Source: Acidimicrobiia bacterium
GTDB lineage: Bacteria; Actinomycetota; Acidimicrobiia; Spongiisociales; UBA5794
Reading direction: 5' to 3'
NCBI GenBank assembly: GCA_003235475.1
Contig: QJWC01000061.1
Span: forward strand, 1 to 62,436
Length of the DNA stretch: 62,436 nucleotides
The notes under the pieces are model-generated. The model made no database searches. It worked only from the letters and a program-made list of their open reading frames with translations, and was not told where the DNA came from. Both the position numbers and the translations under genes were made by a program. Below, piece after piece: positions 49,281 to 59,700 of this stretch (the stretch's first letter is position 1; each line of letters opens with the position of its first letter).

Positions 49281-50717
49281 CTACTCGTCGCGGAGCGAGA
49301 GGACGATCGTCTGGAGGTCCGTGAACTCGTGGACTCGTTGTCGTCCCCATCCCGTGTCGGTGCCCGCGGCTCCGCCGAATGGCTGGAACGTCTCCCAGGT
49401 GTCGGTCGAGTCGTTCACGATGACGGTTCCCGAACGGATGCGGTCCGCGTAGTAGAACGCCTTGGTGAGGTCGTTGGTGAACACCGCGGCCTGCAACCCG
49501 AGCCGCGTGCGGTTGGCGATGCCGACGGCATCCTCATCGTCCCTCGCCCTCAGGATGGGGAGAACCGGCCCGAATGACTCCTCCTGGGAGACCATCGAGT
49601 CCTCCGGCACGTCATCGATGATCGTGAACTCGTAGTAGAGGTCGGTCGGGAGGCCCGTGCGGCGGCCTCCGCCAGTCAACACCTCGGCGCCGCGCTCGCG
49701 GGCGTCTGCGATGTGCCGGTCCATCTTGGCCGCGGTCGCTTCGTTGTTGAGCGGCCCAAGGTTGGTCGCGTCATCGAACGGGTCGCCGAGCGTCACGTCC
49801 TCCGCAGCAGCCATTGCGGCGTCGACGAACGCATCGTGGACCTCGTCCACCACGATGAGGCGCTCCGTCGCCACGCAGACCTGGCCCGCGTTGTAGTAGG
49901 TCCCGTACACGGCGGCTTCCGCTGCCTTTTCGATGTCTGCGTCAGCAGCGACGACGGTGGGCCCGTTGCCGGACATCTCCATGATGGACCGCTTGAGCCC
50001 CATCTTCGAGACGATCCGCGCGCCGGTCGCCGATGAGCCGGTGAAACCGACCGCGTCGACACCCCGGTGGGTCACCAGTGCCTCTCCGATGTCGCCTCCG
50101 CCGGGGATGATCGATATCGCACCAGCGGGGACGCCGGCTTCCTCGAAGACCTTCGCCATCTCGAGCAGCGCCCAGCACGTGAACTCGGGTGGTTTCACGA
50201 TGAGGGCGTTCCCAGTCGCCAGGCCCGGGCCTACGTACTCCATCGGGATCATGACGGGGAAGTTCCAAGGCGTGATCGTCGCCCACACGCCGACGGGGCG
50301 ATGCACGGTGAACATCCGCCGGTTCCGTTCGGTCGTTGGGATCACCTCGCCGGCAAGCCGCTTCACGTCCTCAGCTGCAATCTGGAAGTAATCGCCGGAC
50401 TCGGCAATGTCATCGATCGCCTCTGCCTTGAAGGGCTTTCCCTGTTCGAGGGTGAGGATCCGGGCGACGTCTTCGATCCGTTGCTGCCACAGGTCGTAGA
50501 TCCTGAGGCACATCTCTGCACGCTCGAAGGCCGTCCAGTGGCGCATCTCGGCGGTCGCCTCCCGAGCCGCAGTGATCGCCCGGTCGATGTCCGCGGAGGA
50601 TGCCTTCGGCACCGTGTAGATGTGCTCGCCGGTCACCGGGGAGGTGACGTCATACGCCTCGTCACCGGTGCCGTCGGTCCACTCCCCGGCGATGAACAGC
50701 TTCAGGTGTTCGGCCAT
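49281..50717 (-). CDS. Aldehyde dehydrogenase family protein
   Basis: A 478-residue NAD(P)-dependent aldehyde dehydrogenase. It shows PWNFPVMIPMEYVGPGLATG in the cofactor domain, FTGSSATGARI, the general base Glu in MEMSGNGPTVV, and the nucleophile Cys in NAGQVCVATERL, followed by EESFGPVLPI. The Glu motif reads EMSGN rather than the usual ELGG. The substrate could be succinate semialdehyde, benzaldehyde or a similar compound. TAACGT at 50724-50729 ends 6 bases before the ATG, giving a leaderless-type start. Confidence 0.93.
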   Translation of the reverse strand: MAEHLKLFIAGEWTDGTGDEAYDVTSPVTGEHIYTVPKASSADIDRAITAAREATAEMRHWTAFERAEMCLRIYDLWQQRIEDVARILTLEQGKPFKAEAIDDIAESGDYFQIAAEDVKRLAGEVIPTTERNRRMFTVHRPVGVWATITPWNFPVMIPMEYVGPGLATGNALIVKPPEFTCWALLEMAKVFEEAGVPAGAISIIPGGGDIGEALVTHRGVDAVGFTGSSATGARIVSKMGLKRSIMEMSGNGPTVVAADADIEKAAEAAVYGTYYNAGQVCVATERLIVVDEVHDAFVDAAMAAAEDVTLGDPFDDATNLGPLNNEATAAKMDRHIADARERGAEVLTGGGRRTGLPTDLYYEFTIIDDVPEDSMVSQEESFGPVLPILRARDDEDAVGIANRTRLGLQAAVFTNDLTKAFYYADRIRSGTVIVNDSTDTWETFQPFGGAAGTDTGWGRQRVHEFTDLQTIVLSLRDE

Positions 50718-50723
50718 GCGATC

Positions 50724-50729
50724 ACGTTA
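50724..50729 (-). promoter_or_regulatory. -10 hexamer of a leaderless-type promoter
   Basis: TAACGT on the minus strand with 6 bases to the ATG at 50717 of the aldehyde dehydrogenase. Confidence 0.5.
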
Positions 50730-50753
50730 CCGGCGGGCGAAATGCGCCGCCGC

Positions 50754-52559
50754 CTACGGGACGGTGCTCGTCGTGGTCGAGGTCGTGCTGGTTGTGGTCG
50801 TGGTGGTCGTGGTGGTTGTGGTCGTGGTGGTGGTCGTCGACGTGGTGGTCGTCGTCACGGCCGTGGTTGTGGTCGTGCTCGTTCCGGCCGTCGTGGTGGT
50901 CACGACCGTGGTTGTGGTCGTCGTCGTGGGCTTCGAAGGGTCGCGGTAGTTCCAGGTCCACTCCTGCGTGGTGACAGAACCGTCCGGGTGGGTCATGACC
51001 CGCGTCACCGTGTTGCCGTCGCGCTTCGCCTCGCATGTCCGCCCGCCGTTGTTGCCGTAGATGGTGACCGTGATCGATGTGCTCGTGTATGACGTGTCGA
51101 CCACGAGCACCGACGGGGAGTCGTTGCGGAACTTCACATCGGGCGCCGGATAGCCGAGCGTCGCCTCACGGACGAACGGGTACCGGGAGAAGTAGAGGCT
51201 GTGCGGCTGGTGGAACACGTCCTCGTAGCAGCCGAAGAATGCGGCGTTGTAGAGCGTGGTCGCGAACTGGCTCGTCCCGCCGCCGATGTTGATGGCGCTG
51301 TCACAGCATTGCACCCGGCCGTCGATGATCGCGCCGGCCTTGACATAGCCCTCGGCGAGCGTGCGTTGGCCCGCCCGCCCGTTGATCGAGAACACCTCGC
51401 CCGGCAGGACGATCGAACCCCGTATCTCGTCTGCAAGCAGCTGGATGTTCCTCACGCGGCTCTGACAGCATGGGTGGTAGGTCGTGAACGACGACACTTC
51501 GCCGAACGGCTTCATGGCTTCCGCCATCTCGGTGGTGAGCGCTGCTTCGTCACCGGGCACCATGGGGAGCGTTCCGGTGTGGTTGCTGAGAGCCGCGCTG
51601 GTCACCGCCTCGGGGATGGCGTCGAGGTCGACCTTGAGGCCCCGGACCGAGGGGATGATCGAGATCTCCTTCGTCTCCTCGTCGAACTCGAACGACGCAT
51701 CGATTGGGGCGATGGTGAGGCTGTCGACTGATCGCGCTGCGATCTCGGTGAGGACGTCGGCATCCAGCCGGACTTCCACGGTGGCTGGCGAATGCTCGAC
51801 GACCTCCGACCGCAACGCCGCGGCGAGGGCGGTGGGCGTGAACAGGAGCGTGCTTCCCGGAACCTCGCCCTGAAGGATCACCGCATCCGAGATCATCGTG
51901 TTGGCTTTGACGACCGCCACGTCGACGTCGCTGTTGGTCACCTTCGGCGCGAGCGCCATGAGGGGAAGCTCGATGGTCGAGCGGTCGGGGCGTGCAAGCT
52001 GGGCTGCGATCAGCGGGATCGCGTCTTCCTGGTCCACGAGAAGGCCCGGCTGCGGGTACTCGGGCTCTGCTACTCCATTGCGAACCACGACCGCCCCTTC
52101 GTACGCGGGCTTGTTGATCGTGCTGCGCGACCACTGCGTGAGTAACGCGGACAGCTTCTCCTCGTCGAACGAGATCGGGATGTCGATCGACTCACGTGAG
52201 GTCCATGACCCGAACCACGACGTGATGCTCGAGAAGAAGCCGCCTGGCCGGTGGGCGCGCATTGCCTCGTCGACGATCGACTCCTCGTCGACATCGAGGT
52301 CGATCGACCGCGGATCGAGAACGACGAGCTTGCCATCGATCAGGAGCTCGACGGGCTGGTCGGTCAGCGTTTCCTCGTACCCCTGGACCGCTCGGAGGGC
52401 GTCGTTGCGACTGTTGCTCGAGAGGTCGACGCCACCTGCTTCGACGTTGCGCGCGATTCGGTCGGACGCCACGATCGCGTCGTGCGCGTACCCCGCTGCC
52501 ACGAACAGGAACATGATCGTCGGCACGGCGATTGCCGCGGCGATCAGATATCTGCGCAT
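50754..52559 (-). CDS. VanW family surface protein with poly-Thr C-terminal tail
   Basis: A 601-residue membrane-anchored protein. Residues 5-25 are a signal-anchor. Two peptidoglycan-binding-type (PG_binding_4) repeats fill about 40-340. The VanW domain (about 350-490) has LPGEVFSINGRAGQRTLAEG, INIGGGTSQFATTLYNAAFF and HSLYFSRYP, plus paired Cys. A short G5-like strand region follows. The last 60 or so residues are almost pure Thr with a few Ser, Val and Ala, encoded by a low-complexity tract. Related actinobacterial proteins sit at the cell surface and the activity of VanW is unknown. The start ATG has GGAGGGGG upstream. Confidence 0.9.
   Translation of the reverse strand: MRRYLIAAAIAVPTIMFLFVAAGYAHDAIVASDRIARNVEAGGVDLSSNSRNDALRAVQGYEETLTDQPVELLIDGKLVVLDPRSIDLDVDEESIVDEAMRAHRPGGFFSSITSWFGSWTSRESIDIPISFDEEKLSALLTQWSRSTINKPAYEGAVVVRNGVAEPEYPQPGLLVDQEDAIPLIAAQLARPDRSTIELPLMALAPKVTNSDVDVAVVKANTMISDAVILQGEVPGSTLLFTPTALAAALRSEVVEHSPATVEVRLDADVLTEIAARSVDSLTIAPIDASFEFDEETKEISIIPSVRGLKVDLDAIPEAVTSAALSNHTGTLPMVPGDEAALTTEMAEAMKPFGEVSSFTTYHPCCQSRVRNIQLLADEIRGSIVLPGEVFSINGRAGQRTLAEGYVKAGAIIDGRVQCCDSAINIGGGTSQFATTLYNAAFFGCYEDVFHQPHSLYFSRYPFVREATLGYPAPDVKFRNDSPSVLVVDTSYTSTSITVTIYGNNGGRTCEAKRDGNTVTRVMTHPDGSVTTQEWTWNYRDPSKPTTTTTTTVVTTTTAGTSTTTTTAVTTTTTSTTTTTTTTTTTTTTTTSTTSTTTSTVP
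50757..50932. repeat. Low-complexity GTGGTC-type tract (codes poly-Thr tail)
   Basis: About 175 bases dominated by GTGGT, GTCGT and GTTGT units on the plus strand. Read on the minus strand these are runs of ACC, ACG and ACA (Thr) codons forming the VanW tail. Slippage could change tail length between strains. Confidence 0.8.
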
Positions 52560-52599
52560 GCCCCCTCCGGCAAACCTGGCTCGAAGCAGGGAGTGTACG

Positions 52600-52746
52600 A
52601 AACCCGCCCCCTAGTTGAGGACGGGGTCAAACCTTGTTCCTCGCCCAGGCTCGCGGCGGAGGTAGCCGAGCGAAGCGAGGACGGAGGGGCAGCGTCCGGC
52701 GCGTGGGTGTCAGGCGACACCCATCGCTTGCCCTCCGCGGAGATGC
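52600..52746. repeat. Intergenic structured element with hairpin
   Basis: The 187-base gap between the VanW start (52559) and the next stop (52747) has no gene. It contains GGACGGGGTCAAACC near 52620, an AGCGAAGCGAGGACGGAGGGG stretch (in part, 52672-52690), and a perfect 8-bp hairpin TGGGTGTC (52704-52711) / GACACCCA (52716-52723) with an AGGC loop. It looks like a REP-like dispersed element or terminator. I see no second copy in this window. Confidence 0.45.
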
Positions 52747-53061
52747 CTAGAGGTACTTCTCGTCGGTCATGAGCTCCCAGAACTCGATGCGGCTCCCGAG
52801 TGCGATCTCGTTCAGCTGGGCGGCGAACTCGCTCACGTCGACCCGGATGCGGTCTTCCCGGTATGGCGTGCGCAGTTCCTCGTCGGTCCATTCCATGACG
52901 ACGGTGTTCTTCTCGCCTGGCGTCGTGCCGCTGTTGAAGTAGACCGTCGACGAAGAGCGCGTCCCGCCCTCTTCATAGGCCTTGCCGATCTTGTCGATCA
53001 GCGTTGCGGCTCGGCGAGCCTCTCCCGGCTTGACGTCGTAGATGCGGCGAACGAGATACAT
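52747..53061 (-). CDS. Hypothetical protein, probable dimeric alpha/beta-barrel fold
   Basis: A 104-residue protein. The pattern YLVRRIYDVKPGEARRAATLIDK (in parts), then a strand with STVYFNSGT, KNTVVMEWTDEEL and the closing IEFWELMTDEKYL resembles NIPSNAP/ABM-type ferredoxin-like domains, which dimerise and sometimes bind heme or small ligands. No catalytic residue is evident. AGGAAGGA precedes the ATG. It lies 54 bases downstream of the SRPBCC gene on the same strand. Confidence 0.6.
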   Translation of the reverse strand: MYLVRRIYDVKPGEARRAATLIDKIGKAYEEGGTRSSSTVYFNSGTTPGEKNTVVMEWTDEELRTPYREDRIRVDVSEFAAQLNEIALGSRIEFWELMTDEKYL

Positions 53062-53115
53062 CGGTGGTCCTTCCTGGAACGGTGACGGATGTGTCCCGCC
53101 AATCTAACGCCGCGG

Positions 53116-53592
53116 CTACGACGCCGATCTGTGGTCGCGTTGGAGGCCGAGGACGAACTCCCACGCCGACCGGAAGTAGTCCATGTAGGCATCCCAGTCG
53201 GGCCCCTCGAGGAAACCGGTGTGGACGAGCCTCACCTCCGTGCCGTGGTCCAACGCGGTGAAGGTGATCACCACCCACGTGTTCGACGATCGCAGCGCAA
53301 GCGTCGGCGGCGCGTTCCATGTGAACGAGATCATTTCTCCAGGGACGTATGAGAGGTACCTGCATCCCTCCGAGCCCCGCTCGCCCTCGGGCCCGTCCGT
53401 CGAGAACAGGATCTCGAATGGCCCGCCGACGCGAAGGTCGATGTTCGCCTCAGGCGGCTGCCACCATTGGACGAGGGCTTCAGCGCTCGCCCAGTCGCTC
53501 CACGCGGTTTGCGGGTCCGTCGGAACGATGACCGACGTCGTAATGGACCGCACGGAGGGGCCTGAGCCCGGAATCGTCGAGGTGTCGAGCAT
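53116..53592 (-). CDS. SRPBCC (AHSA1-like) domain protein
   Basis: A 158-residue START-like protein of the AHSA1 group. Seen are the helix-grip elements SVIVPTDPQTAWSDWASAEA, VQWWQPPEANIDLRVGGPFE and the C-terminal WDAYMDYFRSAWEFVLGLQ helix. These form a hydrophobic cavity for a ligand or for Hsp90-type partners, and bacterial members are usually of unknown role. TAGCGT (53599-53604) ends 6 bases before the ATG, fixing the start. It is divergent from the pyruvate:ferredoxin oxidoreductase gene across 111 bases. Confidence 0.85.
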   Translation of the reverse strand: MLDTSTIPGSGPSVRSITTSVIVPTDPQTAWSDWASAEALVQWWQPPEANIDLRVGGPFEILFSTDGPEGERGSEGCRYLSYVPGEMISFTWNAPPTLALRSSNTWVVITFTALDHGTEVRLVHTGFLEGPDWDAYMDYFRSAWEFVLGLQRDHRSAS

Positions 53593-53598
53593 GCCCGA

Positions 53599-53604
53599 AC
53601 GCTA
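53599..53604 (-). promoter_or_regulatory. -10 hexamer of a leaderless-type promoter
   Basis: TAGCGT on the minus strand with 6 bases to the ATG at 53592. Confidence 0.5.
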
Positions 53605-53703
53605 TCAGGCACCATCGTCGAAATCGCGGGTCAGGCGCGACTCGGAAGACTGGACCGAACTAACATATGGGAAAGATTCACGATTCTTTCGGAGGAGCCT
53701 CGG

Positions 53704-56700
53704 GTGACGGAAAGCCCCCGCTATCCCGGCATTCGCATCACGACGAACGGCAATCAGCTCGTGTCGTATCACACCGAGGCGCGCATCACCCAGGGTGGTG
53801 TCTTCTATCCGATCACCCCGTCGACCGAGATGGGCGAGAACTACCAGCTCGCGTACGCCGAGGGAGTCCTCGACGTTTTCGGCAACTCGAAGATCGCGGT
53901 CGAGGCCGAAGGCGAGCACGCGGCGCAGGGCGGCGCCATCGCATACTCGATGACTGGCCACCGGACGGTCAACTTCACGTCTGGCCAAGGCGTCGTCTAC
54001 GGCCTCGAGCAGTACTACCACGCTCCCGGCAAGCTCTCCACGATGGTGCTCGAGGTTGCGGCCCGCGCCCTCACGAAGCACGCGCTGAACGTGCACTGCG
54101 GCCACGACGACATCTACGCCGCGCTCGACACCGGGTGGATCATGCTGTTCGCCAAGGACTCGCAGCAGGCCGCGGACCAGGCGCTGATCCTCCGCAAGGT
54201 GACCGAGCTCTCGCTCAACCCGGGCATCAACATCCAGGACGGCTTCCTGACGTCGCACCTCGAGCGGACCTTCTACAAGCACGAGGCCGACCTCCTGCGA
54301 GAGTTCCTCGGAGCGCATGACGACATCATCGACACGCCGACGGAGGCGCAGCGGGTGCTCTTCGGCCCGACGCGTCGGCGGGTGCCCGTGATGATGGACC
54401 TCAAGAACCCGATGCTGCTCGGGCCGGTGCAGAACCAGGAGCACTACATGAACGGTGTCCTGGCCCGCCGCAACAACTTCTCCGAGGACATCCTCCCGTT
54501 CCTGCAAGCGGCGTACGACGAGTTCGAGGCGCTCACGGGGCGCCACTACGGACTCATCACCGAGTACGCAACAGACGACGCTGACACCGTGTTCGTGTCC
54601 CTCGGCTCTGCCGCAGAGAACATCGAGGCAGCGGTCGACTACCTGCGCGAGCAGGACGGGGCGAGTGTCGGGTCGATCCACGTCAACGTCCTCCGCCCCT
54701 TCCCGGAGGCTGCGATTGTCGAGGCCCTCAAGGGCAAGCGCAACGTGATCGTCCTCGAGCGGACGGACGAGCCACTCTCGGGCGACAACCCGCTGACGCG
54801 GGAGGTCCGGGCAGCGCTCAACAAGGCGATCGAGGTCGGCAAGGAAGGTTTCGCCTCCCACATCCCCGCCCTGGACCCCGCCGACATGCCACGGCTCATC
54901 TCCGGTTCCTACGGGCTTGGCTCCCGCGACTTCCGCCCGGAGGCCGTCATCGGCGCGTACGAGTACGCAAACGGCCTTCGCTCCCGCCAGGACGGCCGCG
55001 GTATCGCCGATGGCGAGACGTACATCACGCTCGGCATCGACCACCCGTACGCGGTCGGAGCTGACAGGACGCCCTCGCTGCTCCCCGAGGGGGCGATCGC
55101 CGTCCGTTTCCACTCGATCGGCGGATGGGGGATGATCACGACCGGCAAGAACCTCTCAGAGGTGATCGGTGCCGTCGGCGAGGACCTCATCGAGCACCAG
55201 ACCGAGACCGACGAGTTCGGCCGCCCCAAGGAGATCATCCACGTGTCGGCGAACCCGAAGTACGGATCGGAGAAGAAGGGCGCCCCAACGTCGTACTTCC
55301 TCGTGGCAGCCCCCGAGCGGATCCGCGTGAACTGCGACCTCCACCACGTCGACGTCGTCCTCTGCCCAGACCCCAAGATCTTCACACATACCAACCCGCT
55401 CGAAGGCATGAACCCGGGCGGCACGTTCGTGTGGGAGTCCGAAGAGGACCCCGAGACCGTGTGGCAGCGGATTCCCCGCGAGCACCGGCAGGAGATCATC
55501 GACAAGGGCATCCGCATCTTCACCCTTCCAGGATTCCGCATCGCACGCGAGGCGACCGACCGCCCCGACCTCCAGCTGCGGATGCAGGGCAACGCGTTCC
55601 TCGGCGCGTTCTTCGGCGTGTCGGACTTCCTCGATGAGTACAACGTCTCGGAGGAGCGGTACCGGGAGATCGTCCTCAACCAGTACAACAAGAAGTTCGG
55701 CAGGTTCGGCGAGGCGGTCGTCGCATCGAACATGGAAGTCATGACGAAGGGCCAGGCGGAGGTCACCGAGATCCCTTACGGCGACGTCGATGCCCCCGAC
55801 CGTTCATCGATGCGGCTCTCAGCCCTCGAAGCGTGCGACACATGCTCGGTCGACATCCCGCTCGCCGAACCACCGGCGATGCAGGAAACGCGTATTCCAC
55901 TGACGCTGGCGTCGACCTTCAACAAGGAGTTCAAGGCAGGGCTCGGGTACAACCAGCCGTCGACGCCGCTCGCGTCGGTGGCGATGATGGCAGCCGGATC
56001 CGGTCGGAAGTCGAGCAAGTACGTCGCCAGGCGCGAGACGCCCGTGTGGATCGCGGAGAACTGCACCGCGTGCATGGACTGCATCGTTGCCTGCCCCGAC
56101 ACCGCGCTGCCGAATGTCGCGCAGGACATCAACGTCATCTTCGAGTCGGCTGCAAAGGGCTACATCCTCGACGTTGCAGAGCGACAGAAGATGGTCGATG
56201 AGCTCCCGGACCTCGAATCCAGGGTCAGGGAGCGCATGATGGCGATCACGCAGGCGAAGGAATCGGTGCCGTTCGTCGAGATCATGCGTGAAGAGGTCGC
56301 CAAGGTCGAGTCGGTCGGGTCGGACGCCAAGAGCGAGTTCATGGAGCTGTTCGAGCGAGTGCCGTTCGCGTACACCAAGACCTCACACCTGTTCCGATCC
56401 CTCGAGCGCTCGGAACCTGGCTCTGGCGGGCTCTTCGCGATCATGGTTTCGGACCTCTGCAAGGGCTGCGCCGAGTGCGTGTTCGAGTGCCCGTGGGAAG
56501 CACTCGAGATGGAGCAGGAGACCCCGCGGCTGAATGCGGATCATGTGTCGGGAACGAACTTCCTCGACCTGTTGCCCGACACTCCGGAGAAGTACCTCGG
56601 CCGCTTCGTGCCGGACGATCCGATGGCTTCCACCGCCGCGCACCTCAAGAACCACCTGATGGTGCGAACAAACTACGAAGCCCTCGTCAGCGGCGACGGC

Positions 56701-59700
56701 GCTTGCGCGGGGTGCGGCGAGAAGAGCGTGCTGCGAACCGTCGCGACCCTCACCGAGGCGTACATGCGTCCCCTCTACCACGCCAAGGCGAACCGACTCG
56801 ATGCGAAGGCAGCCATGCTCGAAGAGCGCGGCACGGAGTTGCTCGCGGACATCAAGAAGCTCGATCCTGAGGGCTACGAGCGCCTTCGCATGCTGGTCGC
56901 ACACTCGATCCTCGGACTCGGCGGCGAGACCGTCGACGACACCATGGCACGTATCGACGCCCACGGAGCCATCGCCGACGAGGAGATCATCGAGGCGCTG
57001 GTCGTCACGATGCGCCAGGACGCGTTCAACCACCGGGACCTCCAGGCGCTCGACGGCACCATCCCGAACGGCATGTCCGTGATGGCGATGGGCGCCCACA
57101 CGGGATGCAACACGGTGTACGGGTCGACTCCCCCGAACAACCCGCACCCGTATCCGTGGATGAACTCGCTGTTCCAGGACGGAGCGACGATCACGTGGCT
57201 CCTCGGCGAGGGCTTCATCGCAGACCACGCACGCCGATCGGTCATCCCGGAGCGGATTGCCGACATGCTGGACCTCGGGGTCGGCGTGACCGAAGCCGAC
57301 TACTTCGAGATGACCCACATGAATGATGCGGTCATGTCGCCGCGTGAGATCCGCGAGCTACCGAAGGCGTGGGCGATCGGGGGCGACGGCGGCATGGGCG
57401 ACATCGGCTATCAGAACGTGTCGAAGGTGGTCCTCCAGAACCGCCCGAACGTCAAACTGCTGCTCCTCGACACGCAGGTGTATTCGAACACCGGCGGCCA
57501 GAACTCAGACTCGACGCCGATGCCGGGCGGCGGTGACATGAACTCGTTCGGCGCCGCGTCAGAAGGCAAGATGACGGAGAAGAAGGGCGTTGCCGAGTCC
57601 TTCCTCTCGGGACACGGTTCGCCGTACGTGGCGCAGGTGTCGCTTGCGAACGCGGCGCAGTTCTACAAGGCGATCGTCGAGGCGCTGGACTACAGGGGCA
57701 CCGGGTTCATCCAGTCGTACACGACGTGCCAGCCTGAACACGGCGTTGCCGACGACCTCTCGACCCACCAGGCGGGCCTCGTGCGGGACAGCCGGTCGAT
57801 GCCGCAGTTCGTGATGAACCCGGCGAACGGCGAGACCTACGACGAAGCCCTCGACATCGCGGGCAACCCGAACCGGGACCGCGACTGGGCAGAGATCACA
57901 TCGAAGCTCACCGATCGAACGTTCAACTACACGGTTGCGCACTTTGCTGCGACGGAGGCGCGGTTCCGCCGCCACCTCCGTCCGGTGAAGGAGACGGACG
58001 GCTTGATCCACCTCGAGGACATGATGCTCCTCATCACGCAGAACGACGTGGTGAACAGGTACCCGCTCGACCCGACGCATCGTTCGTACGTGCCGGACTT
58101 CGGCGTCTACATCGAGGTCGAGGACACGAACGGCAACGTACGGCCGATGGCACTCTCCCGTCAGCTCGTCCTGTTCTGCGTCGAACGCCGCAAGTCGTGG
58201 CGCCTTCTCCAGTCGAAGGCCGGCCAGACGAACATCGACTACGAGGCCCAGAAGAAGGCGCTCGCGTCCTTCGACGAGGACGAGGTCCCGATGGTCGACC
58301 GCGTCCCTGAGATCCGCGGCCTTCCTCCCCCAGAAACTGGGGGAGGAATGGCATCTGCCGTCATCCGTGCTAGCGTCGAACATATGTTCGATCTCGAAGC
58401 ACGATCGTATCTCGATGACTTGAACCCTGATCAGGCGAGGGCCGTGGTCCATGGTGACGGGCCGCTCCTCGTGATCGCGGGCGCCGGTTCCGGCAAGACG
58501 CGAACCCTCGCAAGTCGCGTGGCTCATCTCATCGAATCAGGCGTACAACCCGACCGCATCCTCCTTCTGACGTTCAGCAGGCGCGCGGCCTCCGAGATGG
58601 TGCGACGAGCGGCATCCGCGGTCGGCGCAGCGGAGGCGAGTGGGGTGTGGGGAGGCACATTCCACGCGATCGCGAACAGACTCCTCCTCCGGTACGGCAA
58701 CGCGGTGGGTCTCGACGAAGGCTTCACGGTGATGGACCGGTCCGACAGCGAGTCCCTGTTCGGGATCGTGCGCGCTGAGCACGGTGTCGCACGGTCGAAG
58801 CGTCGGTTCCCCAAGAAAGAGACGATCGCATCCATCTACTCGCGCATGGTCAATGCGCAGGTGCCGATCGACGAATGCGTGCGAACCTCCTTCCCGTGGT
58901 GCGCTGAGCACACGGACGAGTTGAGGGTGCTCTTCACCTCGTACACACGGCGCAAGCGCGAGCAGAACGTCCTCGACTACGACGACCTCCTCGTGTACTG
59001 GCTCGCCCTCCTGTCGTCCCCGGCAGGCGACGCAGTGCGCGGGCTCTTCGATCATGTGCTTGTCGATGAGTACCAGGACACGAACCAGATGCAGGCGGAC
59101 ATCCTCTTTTCAATATGCGGCGCCGAGGGAAACCTCACCGTGGTCGGCGACGATGCGCAGTCGATCTACTCGTTCAGGGCCGCGCGGGTCGAGAACATTC
59201 TCGGGTTCGGAGATCGGTATCCCACCGCGACGACCGTCACGCTCGAACAGAACTACCGCTCGACCCCGGACGTGCTTGCAACCTCCAACGCGGTCATCGC
59301 CGCATCGGAGATCGCCTACGAGAAGCAGCTCTGGACGAACCGGCCTCGTGGGCCCATGCCCGAACTCGTCACCTGCTTCGACGAGGCGACCCAGTCCGAA
59401 TGGGTGTGCGATCGGATTCTCGACCTGCGCGAGCGCGGCATTCCGTTGCACGATCAGGCCGTGCTGTTCAGGACGGGGCACCACTCCGGCGGCCTCGAGG
59501 TCGAACTCGCTCGTCGTCGCATCCCCTTCGTGAAGTTCGGCGGCCTCACCTTCCTCGAGGCTGCCCACGTCAAGGACCTGCTGTCGATGCTGCGCATCCT
59601 CGACAACCCGAAGGACGAGCTCGCCTGGCATCGCGTGCTCACAGCACTCCCCGGTGTCGGGCCCGCGACGGCTTCGAAGTTCATGGCGCACCTTGCGGAA

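Noticed and set aside
53667-54320. ATG 53667 directly after TAACAT as a leaderless start for another gene
   Set aside because: It reads the wrong frame of the conserved oxidoreductase and gives His/Arg-rich shadow text. The GTG at 53704 with GGAGGAG is the proper start.
53605-55113. 502-codon minus-strand open frame opposite the oxidoreductase
   Set aside because: It is antisense to the highly conserved alpha domain, and its Val/Glu/Arg-rich text has no domain.
58318-58350. LPPPETGGG in the junction as a sortase (LPXTG) signal
   Set aside because: The spacing does not match LPXTG, no hydrophobic tail follows, and the peptide is simply the translation of a palindromic hairpin.
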